Source: Rhodospirillaceae bacterium (GTDB lineage: Bacteria > Pseudomonadota > Alphaproteobacteria > Rhodospirillales > Rhodospirillaceae). Taken from it: 64,000 nucleotides of DNA. Below are positions 16,110 to 24,508 of this stretch, piece by piece. The notes beneath the pieces are model-generated. The model had not been told where the DNA came from. It was given only the letters and a program-made list of their open reading frames with translations, and made no database searches. How positions within the stretch are numbered: position 1 is the stretch's first letter; each line of letters opens with the position of its first letter. The position numbers and the translations under genes were made by a program. The stretch covers positions 186,001 to 250,000 of the forward strand of contig CANJRD010000002.1 of assembly GCA_947476695.1 (NCBI GenBank). The letters run 5' to 3'.

Positions 16110-17294
16110 GGCGTTTTCGCGCTTGAACGGGCCGAGTTCCGTCAGCGCTTCCATATCGTCCACCACGGACTGACGTTCCGCTTCGAGGAAGCGGGCGACC
16201 GCGCCCCGCAATCCGGCATCCGCGATCCAGTGCGCGGAGTAGGTCGCGCGCGGCAGATAGCCGCGTTGCAGTTTGTGCTCGCCTTGCGCCCCGGCTTCGA
16301 CCCACGCCAGCTTGTTGGCGATGGCGAAGTCGATGGCGCGGTAGTAGCAGACCTCGAAGTGCAGCATCGGCACGTCGACAATCGTGCCCCAGTTCCGCCC
16401 GTACAGTGTGTCATGGCTGCGGAAGTTGATCGCGCCGCAGACCCAACGGCCGTCTTTGCGTCCCATCATCAGAACGACCGCTTCGCCCATGCGTGCGGAG
16501 AGGAGATCAAAGAAGGATCGCTCCAGATAGGCCGAGCCCCATTTGCGGTCGGATGTGGACTGATAGAATTTGTAGAACGCGTCCCAATGCTCCGACGTGA
16601 TTTCGTCGCCAACCAGCGTCAGGATTTCGATGCCGGCTTCGTTGGCTTTTTCACGTTCCTTGCGGATGTTCTTGCGCTTGCGCGACGATAGGGCCTCGAG
16701 GAAGTCGTCAAAGCTGGCGTAGCCGTCGTTCTTCCAGTGGTACTGCCGGCCCAGGCGCGGCAGCAGGCCCGCCGCGGTCATGACCTCGAACTCGGGCTCC
16801 GTCGGGAAAGTGACGTGCACCGACGAGACCTTGAGTTCGCGCGCCAGTTCGATCATCCCGGCCACCAAGGTGCGGTGAAGGGCAGTGCGCGTTTCCGCCC
16901 GGAGGTCGGGCCGCACCATCAGGCGCGGTCCTGTCACCGGTGTGAACGGCACCGCGCACTGAAGCTTGGGATAGTACCGCCCGCCGGCGCGTTCGTAGGC
17001 CTGGGCCCAGCCCCAGTCGAATACGTACTCCCCGTACGAGTGACCCTTCAGATAGATCGGCGCGCAGCCAAGTACTTGGCCGTCTGCCGCTTCCAGCACC
17101 AGGTGCTGCGGCTTCCAGCCGGCATCGAGGCCGACCGAGTTGGAGTCCTCCAAGGCGCTCAGGAAATCGTGCCGCACGAACGGATTGATCTCCCGGCGGT
17201 CCGTCGCGGCGCAGGCATCCCAGGATTCGGCAGGCACCTTATGGATGCTGCCGACAACCTTCAGGGACAGGTCGGAGAGCGAGGAATCGTTCAT
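16101..17294 (-). CDS. GNAT/FemAB-like acyltransferase (DUF482 type)
   Basis: A 397-residue protein of the family once labelled 'peptidogalycan biosynthesis/recognition' (PF04339). Blocks include NPFVRHDFLSALEDSNSVG, YGEYVFDWGWAQAYERAGG, RYYPKLQCAVPFTPVTGPR, LSSRKRKNIRKEREKA and VEAGAQGEHKLQRGYLP, the last being typical of the acyl/aminoacyl-transfer C-domain. The acceptor is not known. The gene begins within the last codons of the RidA gene (ATGA-type overlap of 4 bp), so the two are translationally coupled. Confidence 0.8.
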   Translation of the reverse strand: MNDSSLSDLSLKVVGSIHKVPAESWDACAATDRREINPFVRHDFLSALEDSNSVGLDAGWKPQHLVLEAADGQVLGCAPIYLKGHSYGEYVFDWGWAQAYERAGGRYYPKLQCAVPFTPVTGPRLMVRPDLRAETRTALHRTLVAGMIELARELKVSSVHVTFPTEPEFEVMTAAGLLPRLGRQYHWKNDGYASFDDFLEALSSRKRKNIRKEREKANEAGIEILTLVGDEITSEHWDAFYKFYQSTSDRKWGSAYLERSFFDLLSARMGEAVVLMMGRKDGRWVCGAINFRSHDTLYGRNWGTIVDVPMLHFEVCYYRAIDFAIANKLAWVEAGAQGEHKLQRGYLPRATYSAHWIADAGLRGAVARFLEAERQSVVDDMEALTELGPFKRENASP

Positions 17295-17758
17295 TCGATC
17301 TCGACGATGGCGTCGACCTCGACACTGCCATTGCGGGGCAGGGAGGGGGCGCCGACGGCGACCCGGGCGTGGACGCCGGCCTCGCCGAAAATCTTGGCGA
17401 ACAGGTCGGAGGCGCCGTTCATGACCTGGGGGTGCTCAAAGAATCCGGGGGCGCAGGCGACGAAGCCGGTAACCTTCACGATCCGCTTCACCCGGTCCAG
17501 GTCGCCATCGCAGGCGGTTCGGACGTGGGCCAGGATGTTCATGGCGCACAGGCGCGCGGCGGCATAGGCCTCGTCCACGCTAACCCCCTGGCCGACGATC
17601 CCGGTCTGGGCGATCTGGCCGTTCTCCATGGGCAGCTGGCCCGCCACGAACACCAGATTGCCGGACCGGACCCAGGGCACGTAATTGGCCGCCGGAGTCG
17701 AGGGCCGGGGCAGGGTGATCCCGAGTGATTTCAGATGCTGGTCGATACGGCCGGCCAT
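17291..17758 (-). CDS. RidA family protein
   Basis: A 155-residue RidA/YjgF-like protein. Canonical RidA destroys reactive 2-aminoacrylate imines made by PLP enzymes. Family features are VRSGNLVFVAGQLPM, IVGQGVSVDEAYAAARLCAMNILA, and the C-terminal VHARVAVGAPSLPRNGSVEVDAIVE, in which the Arg of ARVAVG is the usual imine-binding residue. The start has TAGGAGA at 6-7 bases upstream; a longer reading from 17845 is unsupported. It lies back to back with serA, which feeds serine, a common source of 2-aminoacrylate. Confidence 0.9.
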   Translation of the reverse strand: MAGRIDQHLKSLGITLPRPSTPAANYVPWVRSGNLVFVAGQLPMENGQIAQTGIVGQGVSVDEAYAAARLCAMNILAHVRTACDGDLDRVKRIVKVTGFVACAPGFFEHPQVMNGASDLFAKIFGEAGVHARVAVGAPSLPRNGSVEVDAIVEIE

Positions 17759-17840
17759 GGCTTCTCCTAGGTGTTTAGCGCCTGCCAGGGATGCGGACCG
17801 CGCACTTTCGCGTGCTTGGGCAGGTGTGGTACGAACCGGC

Positions 17841-17871
17841 CTCATCTTATCAAGATCTCATCTTACCAAGA
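17841..17871 (+). repeat. Tandem 15-bp direct repeat ahead of serA
   Basis: CTCATCTTATCAAGA and CTCATCTTACCAAGA are spaced 16 bp apart start to start, with one mismatch, and end 11 bp before the serA GTG. The position covers the ribosome-binding region, which has no good Shine-Dalgarno, so the repeat could be a regulator site or act on translation. No such element is a known serA leader to me. Confidence 0.5.
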
Positions 17872-17882
17872 CAGGCGTCCCT

Positions 17883-19133
17883 GTGGAAAAACTGTCGCTT
17901 CCCAAGAGCCGGATCAAGATCCTGCTGCTTGAAAATGTCCATAAAAGTGCTGTCGAGCTGTTCAAGCGCAACGGGTACACGAACATCGAGTCCGTGCCGG
18001 GCGCCATCGATGCCGACGAGCTGGTCGCCAAGATCAAGAATGTCCACATCATCGGCATTCGGTCGCGGACAAAGCTGACCAAGGACATCCTGACCGCCGC
18101 CCCCAAGCTGCTGACGGTGGGATGCTTCTGCATCGGTACCAATCAGGTCGATCTGAAGTGCGCCAAGAAGCTGGGCATCCCGGTGTTCAACGCGCCGTAC
18201 TCCAACACCCGCTCGGTCGCCGAACTGGTGCTGGCCGAGATCATCATGCTGTTCCGCGGCATTCCGCAGCGCTCCTGGGGCGCGCATGAAGGCGAGTGGG
18301 ACAAGAGCGTGAAGGGCGCCCGCGAAATTCGCGGCAAGACGCTGGGCATCGTCGGCTATGGCCACATCGGTACGCAGCTGTCGATCATCGCCGAGGCGAT
18401 GGGTATGCAGGTGCGCTTCTTTGACGTTATCGAGAAGCTGGCCTTGGGCAACGCGCGTGCGACCGCGTCGCTGGACGAACTGCTGTCCGTGTCGGACGTG
18501 GTGACCCTGCATGTGCCCGAGACGCCGCAGACCAAGAACATGATGACGGCCGCGAAGTTCAAGAAGATGAAGAAGGGCGCCTTCTTCATCAACGCCGCGC
18601 GCGGCACGGTGGTGGAGATCGACAGCCTGGCCGATGCGCTCAAGTCTGGCCATGTGGCGGGTGCGGCGGTCGACGTGTTCCCCAAGGAACCGGCCGATGG
18701 CAACGAGAAGTTCAAGAGCGCCCTGCAGGGGCTGCGGAACGTGATCCTGACGCCGCACATCGGCGGCTCCACCGAAGAGGCGCAAGCCAACATCGGCGGC
18801 GAAGTCGCAGAGAAACTGGTGAAGTACTCCGACAACGGCTCGACGCTGGGTGCGGTGAACTTCCCGGAAGTGCAGCTGCCACCCCAGGAAGACGCCACGC
18901 GCTTCATGCACATCCACCGCGATACGCCGGGTGTCCTGTCGAAGATCACGGACCTGTTCTCGCGCCGGAAGATCAACATCGCCGGTCAGTTCCTGCGCAC
19001 CGATGGCGACATCGGCTACGTGGTGACGGACGTGAAGGGCCGGGTCGAGGCAGGTATGGGTATCCGCAAGGAACTCGAAGCTATCGAAGGCACGGTGCGC
19101 ACGCGCTTCCTTTATGAGGCGCCGCGCGGTTGA
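17883..19133 (+). CDS. serA: D-3-phosphoglycerate dehydrogenase
   Basis: A 416-residue NAD-dependent enzyme for the first step of serine synthesis. It closely follows the E. coli-type short Ser[28 protein letters not shown], Rossmann loop [12 protein letters not shown], catalytic [47 protein letters not shown] (catalytic His), and a C-terminal ACT domain beginning [16 protein letters not shown] that normally binds serine for feedback inhibition. The GTG start is chosen because family similarity begins at [17 protein letters not shown]; a longer reading from 17685 overlaps the divergent ridA gene. The stop is followed at once by an ABC transporter gene. Confidence 0.95.
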   Translation: MEKLSLPKSRIKILLLENVHKSAVELFKRNGYTNIESVPGAIDADELVAKIKNVHIIGIRSRTKLTKDILTAAPKLLTVGCFCIGTNQVDLKCAKKLGIPVFNAPYSNTRSVAELVLAEIIMLFRGIPQRSWGAHEGEWDKSVKGAREIRGKTLGIVGYGHIGTQLSIIAEAMGMQVRFFDVIEKLALGNARATASLDELLSVSDVVTLHVPETPQTKNMMTAAKFKKMKKGAFFINAARGTVVEIDSLADALKSGHVAGAAVDVFPKEPADGNEKFKSALQGLRNVILTPHIGGSTEEAQANIGGEVAEKLVKYSDNGSTLGAVNFPEVQLPPQEDATRFMHIHRDTPGVLSKITDLFSRRKINIAGQFLRTDGDIGYVVTDVKGRVEAGMGIRKELEAIEGTVRTRFLYEAPRG

Positions 19134-19135
19134 GC

Positions 19136-20071
19136 ATGTCTCCGGTCCTCTCCATCGCGGGCCTGACGAAGACCTACGATTCAGGCCTTCAGGCGTTGAA
19201 GAAGATCGACCTCGAGATCAACAGGGGCGAGATCTTCGCGCTGCTGGGCCCGAACGGGGCCGGCAAGACGACGCTGATCAACATCGTCTGCGGCATCGTG
19301 CGGCCTAGCACCGGCAAGGTCACCGTCGCTGGGCACGACATCCTGCGCGACTTCCGTGCCACCCGCCAGAAGATCGGACTGGTGCCGCAGGAACTCGCCA
19401 CCAACATGTTCGAGACGGTGCTGACCGAGATGACTTACAGCCGCGGGCTGTTCGGGTATCCGGCAAGTCCGGCGCATCTGGAGAAGGTGCTGCGCGACCT
19501 GTCGCTGTGGGAAAAGCGCAACGACAAGATCATGACGCTGTCGGGCGGCATGAAGCGCCGCGTGATGATCGCCAAGGCTTTGGCTCACGAACCGGAAGTG
19601 CTGTTCCTCGACGAGCCGACGGCCGGTGTGGACGTGGAGCTGCGCCGCGACATGTGGGCGCTGGTGCGCCGCCTGCGCGAGGGCGGGGTGACGGTGATCC
19701 TAACCACGCACTATATCGAGGAAGCCGAAGAGATGGCCGACCGCATCGGTGTCATCACCAAGGGCGAGCTCATCCTGGTCGAGGACAAGGCGACGCTTCT
19801 GAAAAAGCTCGGCAAGAAGCAGCTGACGCTGCACCTACAGGAGCAGTTGAGCGCCGTGCCGATCGAACTCGCCGAATGGAAGGTGCAACTCAGCCCGTCG
19901 GGCTACGAGTTGATATACGTGTTCGACGCGTCGGCCGAGCGCAAAGGCATTTCGTCGCTGTTGCAGCGCATGGGCGATCTCGGCATCGTCTACAAGGACC
20001 TGAACACCGAGCAGAGTTCGCTCGAGGACATCTTCGTCGGCTTGGTCCACGAAAACCGGAGCGGCACATGA
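19136..20071 (+). CDS. ABC transporter ATP-binding protein (ABC-2 export type)
   Basis: A 311-residue ATPase with Walker [16 protein letters not shown]-loop VPQEL, signature [13 protein letters not shown], Walker [13 protein letters not shown] and switch His in [11 protein letters not shown]. The C-terminal 80 residues, ending [15 protein letters not shown], are typical of ABC-2 exporters (NodI/DrrA/YadG-like). The ATG is 2 bp after the serA stop; a TTG at 19130 overlapping serA is an alternative. The permease gene overlaps its end by 4 bp. The substrate is not predictable. Confidence 0.92.
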   Translation: MSPVLSIAGLTKTYDSGLQALKKIDLEINRGEIFALLGPNGAGKTTLINIVCGIVRPSTGKVTVAGHDILRDFRATRQKIGLVPQELATNMFETVLTEMTYSRGLFGYPASPAHLEKVLRDLSLWEKRNDKIMTLSGGMKRRVMIAKALAHEPEVLFLDEPTAGVDVELRRDMWALVRRLREGGVTVILTTHYIEEAEEMADRIGVITKGELILVEDKATLLKKLGKKQLTLHLQEQLSAVPIELAEWKVQLSPSGYELIYVFDASAERKGISSLLQRMGDLGIVYKDLNTEQSSLEDIFVGLVHENRSGT

Positions 20072-20844
20072 GCGCGCTCGCCTTCAATCGGTACGGCGTC
20101 TGGGCGATCTATCGCTTCGAGTTGCAGCGCTTCGCCCGCACGCTGGTGCAAAGCCTGATCACCCCGGTGATCAGCACGTCGCTGTATTTTGTCGTGTTCG
20201 GCGCGGCCATCGGCTCGCGCATGAGCGACGTCGGCGGTGTCAGCTATGGCGCGTTCATCGTGCCGGGCCTGATCATGCTGACGCTGTTCTCGGAAAGCAT
20301 CTCGAACGGGTCGTTCGGGATTTATATCCAGAAATTCACCGGAACGATCTTCGAGGTGCTGTCGGCGCCCGTGTCGTTCGTCGAGGTCGTCACCGCCTTC
20401 GTCGGTGCGGCAGCCACGAAATCGGTGATTCTGGGTCTTGTGATTCTGGGGACGGCAAAGCTTTTCGTGCCCATCGAAATCCAACATCCGGTCTGGATGC
20501 TGGCGTTCCTGTTCCTGACGTCCAGTTCCTTCAGCCTGCTCGGGTTCATCCTCGGCCTGTGGGCGAAGGGATGGGAGCAGCTGTCGATCGTGCCGATGCT
20601 GATCGTCACGCCGCTCACCTTCCTCGGCGGCGCGTTCTATTCGATCGATATGCTGCCCAAGACATGGCAGACCATCGCGCTGTTCAATCCGGTCGTTTAC
20701 CTGATCAGCGGTTTCCGCTGGAGTTTCTACGGTCAGGCCGATGTTGACGTGGTGGCGAGCCTCGCGGCCACGCTGGCATTCTTCGGGCTCTGCCTATTCA
20801 CCGTCGCCTGGATTTTCCGCACCGGCTACCGGCTGAAAAACTAA
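20068..20844 (+). CDS. ABC-2 type transporter permease
   Basis: A 258-residue membrane protein with about six hydrophobic segments, from [20 protein letters not shown] to the last near residues 225-245. It contains [15 protein letters not shown], and [16 protein letters not shown] followed by [12 protein letters not shown], the usual ABC-2 permease signature (NodJ/YadH-like). ATGA overlap with the ATPase gene shows they form one exporter. It ends 22 bp from a convergent GST gene. Confidence 0.92.
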   Translation: MSALAFNRYGVWAIYRFELQRFARTLVQSLITPVISTSLYFVVFGAAIGSRMSDVGGVSYGAFIVPGLIMLTLFSESISNGSFGIYIQKFTGTIFEVLSAPVSFVEVVTAFVGAAATKSVILGLVILGTAKLFVPIEIQHPVWMLAFLFLTSSSFSLLGFILGLWAKGWEQLSIVPMLIVTPLTFLGGAFYSIDMLPKTWQTIALFNPVVYLISGFRWSFYGQADVDVVASLAATLAFFGLCLFTVAWIFRTGYRLKN

Positions 20845-20866
20845 CACCCGCCGGCCTGGACAACGC

Positions 20867-21511
20867 TTAGGCCGACTTGGCTCTCTTCGCATCAACCGCT
20901 TCGAACAGAAGCATTTGATCGGCCTTGGCCTTCTTGAAGGCTGGACGATCGGTAGCGCGGGTCACATAGGCCTCTGTCACCGGCCGGTCGCCGAAGGCGC
21001 GCACAGCCGGCACGCGCAGCACATCCGCCATCAACAGGTCCGCCACCGTGAACCGATTGGCTGCAAGCCAATCCCTCTCGCTTAAGACCCGTTCGATGTG
21101 GCCGAGGCGCTGCGTCATCCAACCCGCCAGCGGGTTGTCCTTATCGCCGGACATATTCAGGAACCACCACGGCACAGTCACCATCTCAATCGAGTTGAGC
21201 GCGGCGATGGTCCACTGAAGTGTCTCCGCTTCGCCTGCGGAATCCCGAGGCATCAACGTGTCGCTTTTGCTGGCCAGATGAAGCAGTGCCGGGCCACTTT
21301 CAAAGATTTCCAGCCCTGTGTCGTCCAGATACGGCACTTGGCCAAATGGTTGGCGCTCTAGGTGATTGGTCTCGCGGCCATCGAACGGGATCGTTCGGAT
21401 GGTATAATCGAGACCCGCTTCTTCGCACGCCCATCTCAGCCTGAGATCCCGCACGAAACCGCGCGGGCCTTGCGGTACCCAGTCGTACGTCCAGATGGCG
21501 AGGTCGCTCAT
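20867..21511 (-). CDS. Glutathione S-transferase family protein
   Basis: A 214-residue GST-fold protein. The N-terminal thioredoxin-like domain has RWACEEAGLDYTIRTIPFDG and the cis-Pro loop FGQVPYLDD, followed by the glutathione-contact ESGPALLHLA. The helical domain carries WLAANRFTVADLLMADVLR, the usual N-capping box region. AAAAAGGAG 8-13 bases upstream marks the start. It is the last gene of a MarR-led operon with a DUF899 protein and a 40-residue micro-ORF, suggesting a detoxification or redox role. Confidence 0.88.
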   Translation of the reverse strand: MSDLAIWTYDWVPQGPRGFVRDLRLRWACEEAGLDYTIRTIPFDGRETNHLERQPFGQVPYLDDTGLEIFESGPALLHLASKSDTLMPRDSAGEAETLQWTIAALNSIEMVTVPWWFLNMSGDKDNPLAGWMTQRLGHIERVLSERDWLAANRFTVADLLMADVLRVPAVRAFGDRPVTEAYVTRATDRPAFKKAKADQMLLFEAVDAKRAKSA

Positions 21512-21527
21512 GGGCAGAGTCTCCTTT

Positions 21528-21650
21528 TTAGGGCTTCTTCGCCCAGGGCTTGTCGTGCTCCAGCATCTTGGTGTTGCCAAGTTCGATAATCGACGGCTCG
21601 ACCGAGGTGTTGTCGGGCGAGTTCTCGAACGCGGTTATGGTGATGGTCAT
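21528..21650 (-). CDS. Putative 40-aa micro-protein in the DUF899-GST operon
   Basis: An open frame MTITITAFENSPDN... ending KPWAKKP lies between the DUF899 and GST genes. Its ATG is one base after the DUF899 stop (TGAAATG), ideal for translational reinitiation, and its stop is 16 bp before the GST start, where the GST ribosome site overlaps the stop codon. No similarity is recognised. It may be a real short protein or a device coupling GST translation. Confidence 0.45.
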   Translation of the reverse strand: MTITITAFENSPDNTSVEPSIIELGNTKMLEHDKPWAKKP

Positions 21651-21651
21651 T

Positions 21652-22341
21652 TCAGTAATCTAACTTCGGATACCATTTAGGATCGCGACCCGCTGGCGTG
21701 AGGTCGAGCATGGTCCACAGCGGCGCGATTTCCGGTGCGCCGCGCGGGTCTTGGTTCGGGTCTTGCGTGCCGCCGAGTTCGCCCGCCCAGAAGTGGCGCA
21801 CCGTATCGCCGTACTTTTTCCAAACGATCAGCGCCGGCCATTCGTCGCCATTGGGCGCGAGGCCTCGATAGTCCCGCGGGAAGTCATCGCCGACGCACTG
21901 ATAGAAGTCGATATTGCGCCAGCCGCGTTCGATCGCGAAGGCGAGCTGCCGCGACACGGGCGAGCGGCCGAGCACCGCGAAAGCGATCTTTTGCTTGAGG
22001 TCACGCAGCGGTGTATCGACCGAGCCAATGAACGATGTGCACATCGGGCAGGGGCGGGCGCGTTGTGGACCGAACATCCAGAAATACGTCACCAGCGTGT
22101 TCTTATCGCCGAACATGTCGGCGAGGCCGATCTGGCGTTCGTCGCGATCCAGGAATGCATAATCCTTTGGAACCGGTCCCAGCGGCAGCTTGCGCCGCAT
22201 GTCGGCAACGGATTCGTTGAGACGCCGCAGTTCAATCTCCTTGGTAAGGAGTTCCGTGCGCGCGACGCCATAGTCCGCGCTTTCGCCCGGATACGGTTTG
22301 CGCGCTGATTTCGCGAGTTCAGCAGCAGGCTTCAGCGACAT
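21652..22341 (-). CDS. DUF899 family thioredoxin-like protein
   Basis: A 229-residue protein of the DUF899 group, which has a thioredoxin-like fold. Family traits visible are ELTKEIELRRLNESVADMRR-type N-terminal helix, LVTYFWMFGPQRARPCPMC (a CPMC redox-type motif), and CTSFIGSVDTPLRDL. The C-terminus holds HFWAGELGG and PLWTMLDLTPAGRDP. The biochemical role of the family is not established. It starts 9 bp after the MarR gene and is followed by the micro-ORF and GST. Confidence 0.82.
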   Translation of the reverse strand: MSLKPAAELAKSARKPYPGESADYGVARTELLTKEIELRRLNESVADMRRKLPLGPVPKDYAFLDRDERQIGLADMFGDKNTLVTYFWMFGPQRARPCPMCTSFIGSVDTPLRDLKQKIAFAVLGRSPVSRQLAFAIERGWRNIDFYQCVGDDFPRDYRGLAPNGDEWPALIVWKKYGDTVRHFWAGELGGTQDPNQDPRGAPEIAPLWTMLDLTPAGRDPKWYPKLDY

Positions 22342-22350
22342 GACGCGCTC

Positions 22351-22785
22351 CTAAGGCTTTGCGGCGAGATCGGCGAGGCCGCGCTTCACGGCCTCTACCG
22401 CTGCGAGTTCCGCTTCGATGCGGCGATGCTCACGCTTCCAGATCGGGACGGCGGCAGCGAGCAGTTTGCTTCCCGCAGCGGTCAGTTTCAGCAAACGCCC
22501 GCGACGGTCGTCCGGGTCCACGAGGACTTTCACCAGCCCGCGGCGTTCCAATGGCTTGAGTGCCGCGGTGAGCGTGGTGCGGTCCATGGCCAAGAGGTCG
22601 GCGACCGACGTGATGCTGGGCGGCATCGGCCTGTTCAGCGACATCAACAGCGAGAACTGTCCGTTGGTGAGATTCAGCTGCCGGAACGCCGCGTCGAAGG
22701 TGCGGGCCAGCGCGCGCGCGGCCCGCTGCGCCGCCAGGCAAAGGCAGTTGTCACGCACATGTAACGTCGTCTCGTAAGTGACCAT
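22351..22785 (-). CDS. MarR family transcriptional regulator
   Basis: A 144-residue winged-helix regulator. The sequence runs CLCLAAQRAARALARTFDAA (dimerisation helix), LTNGQFSLLMSL, the recognition region ITSVADLLAMDRTTLTAALK, and wing LVDPDDRRGRLLKLTAAG, all typical of MarR proteins. The N-terminal CLCLAA cysteines could sense oxidants, as in OhrR-like members; this is speculative. It heads the DUF899-micro-ORF-GST operon and faces a VOC gene; an inverted repeat lies between them. An adjacent GTG at 22788 is an alternative start. Confidence 0.9.
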   Translation of the reverse strand: MVTYETTLHVRDNCLCLAAQRAARALARTFDAAFRQLNLTNGQFSLLMSLNRPMPPSITSVADLLAMDRTTLTAALKPLERRGLVKVLVDPDDRRGRLLKLTAAGSKLLAAAVPIWKREHRRIEAELAAVEAVKRGLADLAAKP

Positions 22786-22793
22786 CACTCAAA

Positions 22794-22811
22794 TATGTTG
22801 ACATCAACGTA
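22794..22811. promoter_or_regulatory. Inverted repeat between marR and the VOC gene (putative MarR operator)
   Basis: TATGTTGA-CA-TCAACGTA has half-sites matching at 7 of 8 positions, the size and form of MarR operators. It starts 9 bases upstream of the marR ATG and lies about 42 bases upstream of the VOC gene start, so one bound dimer could repress both directions. Confidence 0.55.
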
Positions 22812-22852
22812 ATGGGTCAAGTTCAATGTCGCGGCATCAAGGGAGGCGACAC

Positions 22853-23617
22853 ATGCACGGCCAATTCTTCTGGTACGACCTGATCACCACCGACACCAAA
22901 GCGGCGGCCAAGTTCTATGGCGCGGTCGTCGGCTGGCAGACGCAGGATTCCGGAACGCCTGGGCACGACTACACGCTGTTCACGGTCGATGGTGTCGGCC
23001 GGCTCGGGTTGATGAGCCCGCCCAAGGATATGCCTAAGATGCCTCCGGTATGGATGGGCTATATCGCTGTCGACGACGTGGACAAGGCCGCGGCGCAGAT
23101 CAAGACGCTGGGTGGTGCGCTGGGGCGTGAGCCCGTTGAAGTTCCCAACGTCATTAAGTTCGCTCCGGTCAGCGATCCGCAAGGAGTCGGCTTCCTGATC
23201 GCCAAGGGGCTGGTGCACGACGCAATGCCGAAGGTTGCGCCGGGGACGCCGGGCATGATCGGTTGGCACGAACTGTTCGCCGCCGACGGCACGACCGCGC
23301 TCGATTTCTACGAAAAGATGTTCGGCTGGACGAAGTCTGAATCCTTCGACATGGGCGCGATGGGCATCTATCAGCTGTTTAAGACCGGCGGTGAACTGGA
23401 TGCCGGTGGCTGTATGACCAAGCCGCAGGACATGCCCGCGCCGCCGCACTGGGCATACTACATCAACGTGCCCGCCATTCGCGATGCGGCCACGCGCGTC
23501 ACCGACAACGGCGGCAAGATCCTGATGGGTCCGCATCAAGTGCCGGGCGAGCTGTGGATCGTGCAGTGCATGGATCCGCAGGGCGCGGCGTTCAATCTGC
23601 TCGCACCGAAAGAGTAG
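22853..23617 (+). CDS. VOC family protein with two glyoxalase-like domains
   Basis: A 254-residue protein of two tandem VOC modules. The first begins GQFFWYDLITTDTKAAAKFY, the second GMIGWHELFAADGTTALDFY; each continues with a GW motif (VGWQTQDSG and MFGWTKSESF). Such proteins bind a metal and act as dioxygenases, lyases or antibiotic-binding proteins; the specific reaction is unknown. GGGAGG 6 bases upstream of the ATG sets the start. It is divergent from and probably controlled by the neighbouring MarR regulator. Confidence 0.88.
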   Translation: MHGQFFWYDLITTDTKAAAKFYGAVVGWQTQDSGTPGHDYTLFTVDGVGRLGLMSPPKDMPKMPPVWMGYIAVDDVDKAAAQIKTLGGALGREPVEVPNVIKFAPVSDPQGVGFLIAKGLVHDAMPKVAPGTPGMIGWHELFAADGTTALDFYEKMFGWTKSESFDMGAMGIYQLFKTGGELDAGGCMTKPQDMPAPPHWAYYINVPAIRDAATRVTDNGGKILMGPHQVPGELWIVQCMDPQGAAFNLLAPKE

Positions 23618-23634
23618 CTAACGCCGAGCGCGGC

Positions 23635-24363
23635 TTAGTTCAGGGAGAACTCGACCGGGACGACCAGATCGATCGGATCGCCGCGTACTTCGGGCGGCGG
23701 CGCGGGCAGGGGGGTGGCGCGCTTGAGCAGCGCGACACTTTCTTCGTCGAGCATCGCCGCGCCGGACGACTTCGACAGAACGACCGACAGCACATTGCCG
23801 GTGCGATCCATGGTGAAGCGGATCAGGGCAACGCCTTCGCGATGCTTCTGGCGCGCAAGTGCCGGATAGCGCTTGTGATGCGCCAGGTGGCGTAAAAGAC
23901 TCTGCTGATAGTTCATGACGACGGCGCCGGTATTGCTTCCGCTGCCGGTCGCGGGCGCTTGCGCTTTGTCTTGCGGCTTCGGCGGCGTCACGGTGATCGC
24001 GCGTTCGGGCGGCGGCGCCAGGGTTATCGTTACTTCCGGCTGGATCACTTGCGGCGGCTGCGTGAACTTTGGCGGCGGTGGCGGCGGCTGATTGGGAATG
24101 ACCGTCGCTTCCTTCAGGTCGAGCACCATGATCGCCTCGGGCAGCGGCGTGCTCTTGCCGAAATCGATGTAGTGCAGGGCGGCGAACAGCCCGATCTGCA
24201 TCGCCACGATGCCGACGAGGATGCCAGCGCGCATGAGAAGCGGGCGCTGACGTCGCGTGTGTTCTGACCCGCCGTAAGCGCCCCGCGCATAAGCGAAGTT
24301 AGGGGCGAAGGCCGTCTCAAGGCCTACCTCGGGGGTCGGCAGGGTCTCGGAAAGGGCATTCAT
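23635..24363 (-). CDS. tonB: TonB family energy transducer
   Basis: About 242 residues. One membrane anchor (about residues 44-66, GILVGIVAMQIGLFAALHY) is followed by a Pro-rich periplasmic spacer with NQPPPPPPKF and APPPERAITVTPPKP, then a C-terminal TonB domain: HKRYPALARQKHREGVALI (the YP motif) and TMDRTGNVLSVVLSKSSG. It couples the proton motive force from ExbBD to outer-membrane receptors. An ATG two codons upstream (24369) is also possible. It is divergent from the siderophore receptor, which it probably energises. Confidence 0.9.
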   Translation of the reverse strand: MNALSETLPTPEVGLETAFAPNFAYARGAYGGSEHTRRQRPLLMRAGILVGIVAMQIGLFAALHYIDFGKSTPLPEAIMVLDLKEATVIPNQPPPPPPKFTQPPQVIQPEVTITLAPPPERAITVTPPKPQDKAQAPATGSGSNTGAVVMNYQQSLLRHLAHHKRYPALARQKHREGVALIRFTMDRTGNVLSVVLSKSSGAAMLDEESVALLKRATPLPAPPPEVRGDPIDLVVPVEFSLN

Positions 24364-24420
24364 CGTCATTCCCGCTCTGCGCCTGGAAAGGCGCCGTAAT
24401 CACCGCAATAAACCGCAAAC

Positions 24421-24433
24421 GCGATTCATTCGC
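24421..24433. promoter_or_regulatory. Fur-box-like inverted repeat between tonB and the receptor
   Basis: GCGA-TTCAT-TCGC is a perfect 4-bp inverted repeat in an AT-richer patch in the 145-bp gap between divergent iron-uptake genes. Its GAAT-A-ATTC-like core (read on the other strand GCGAATGAATCGC) resembles alphaproteobacterial Fur sites. The match is short and could be chance. Confidence 0.35.
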
Positions 24434-24508
24434 AATAGCGCTTGCACTCTTGCTTGCCAGGTATTAAGAATAACTCGCAATCGCAACACAAGGGGTTTTG
24501 AGAAAACG

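Noticed and set aside
17685-17882. N-terminally extended serA reading
   Set aside because: It overlaps the divergent ridA gene and lacks family similarity before the GTG at 17883.
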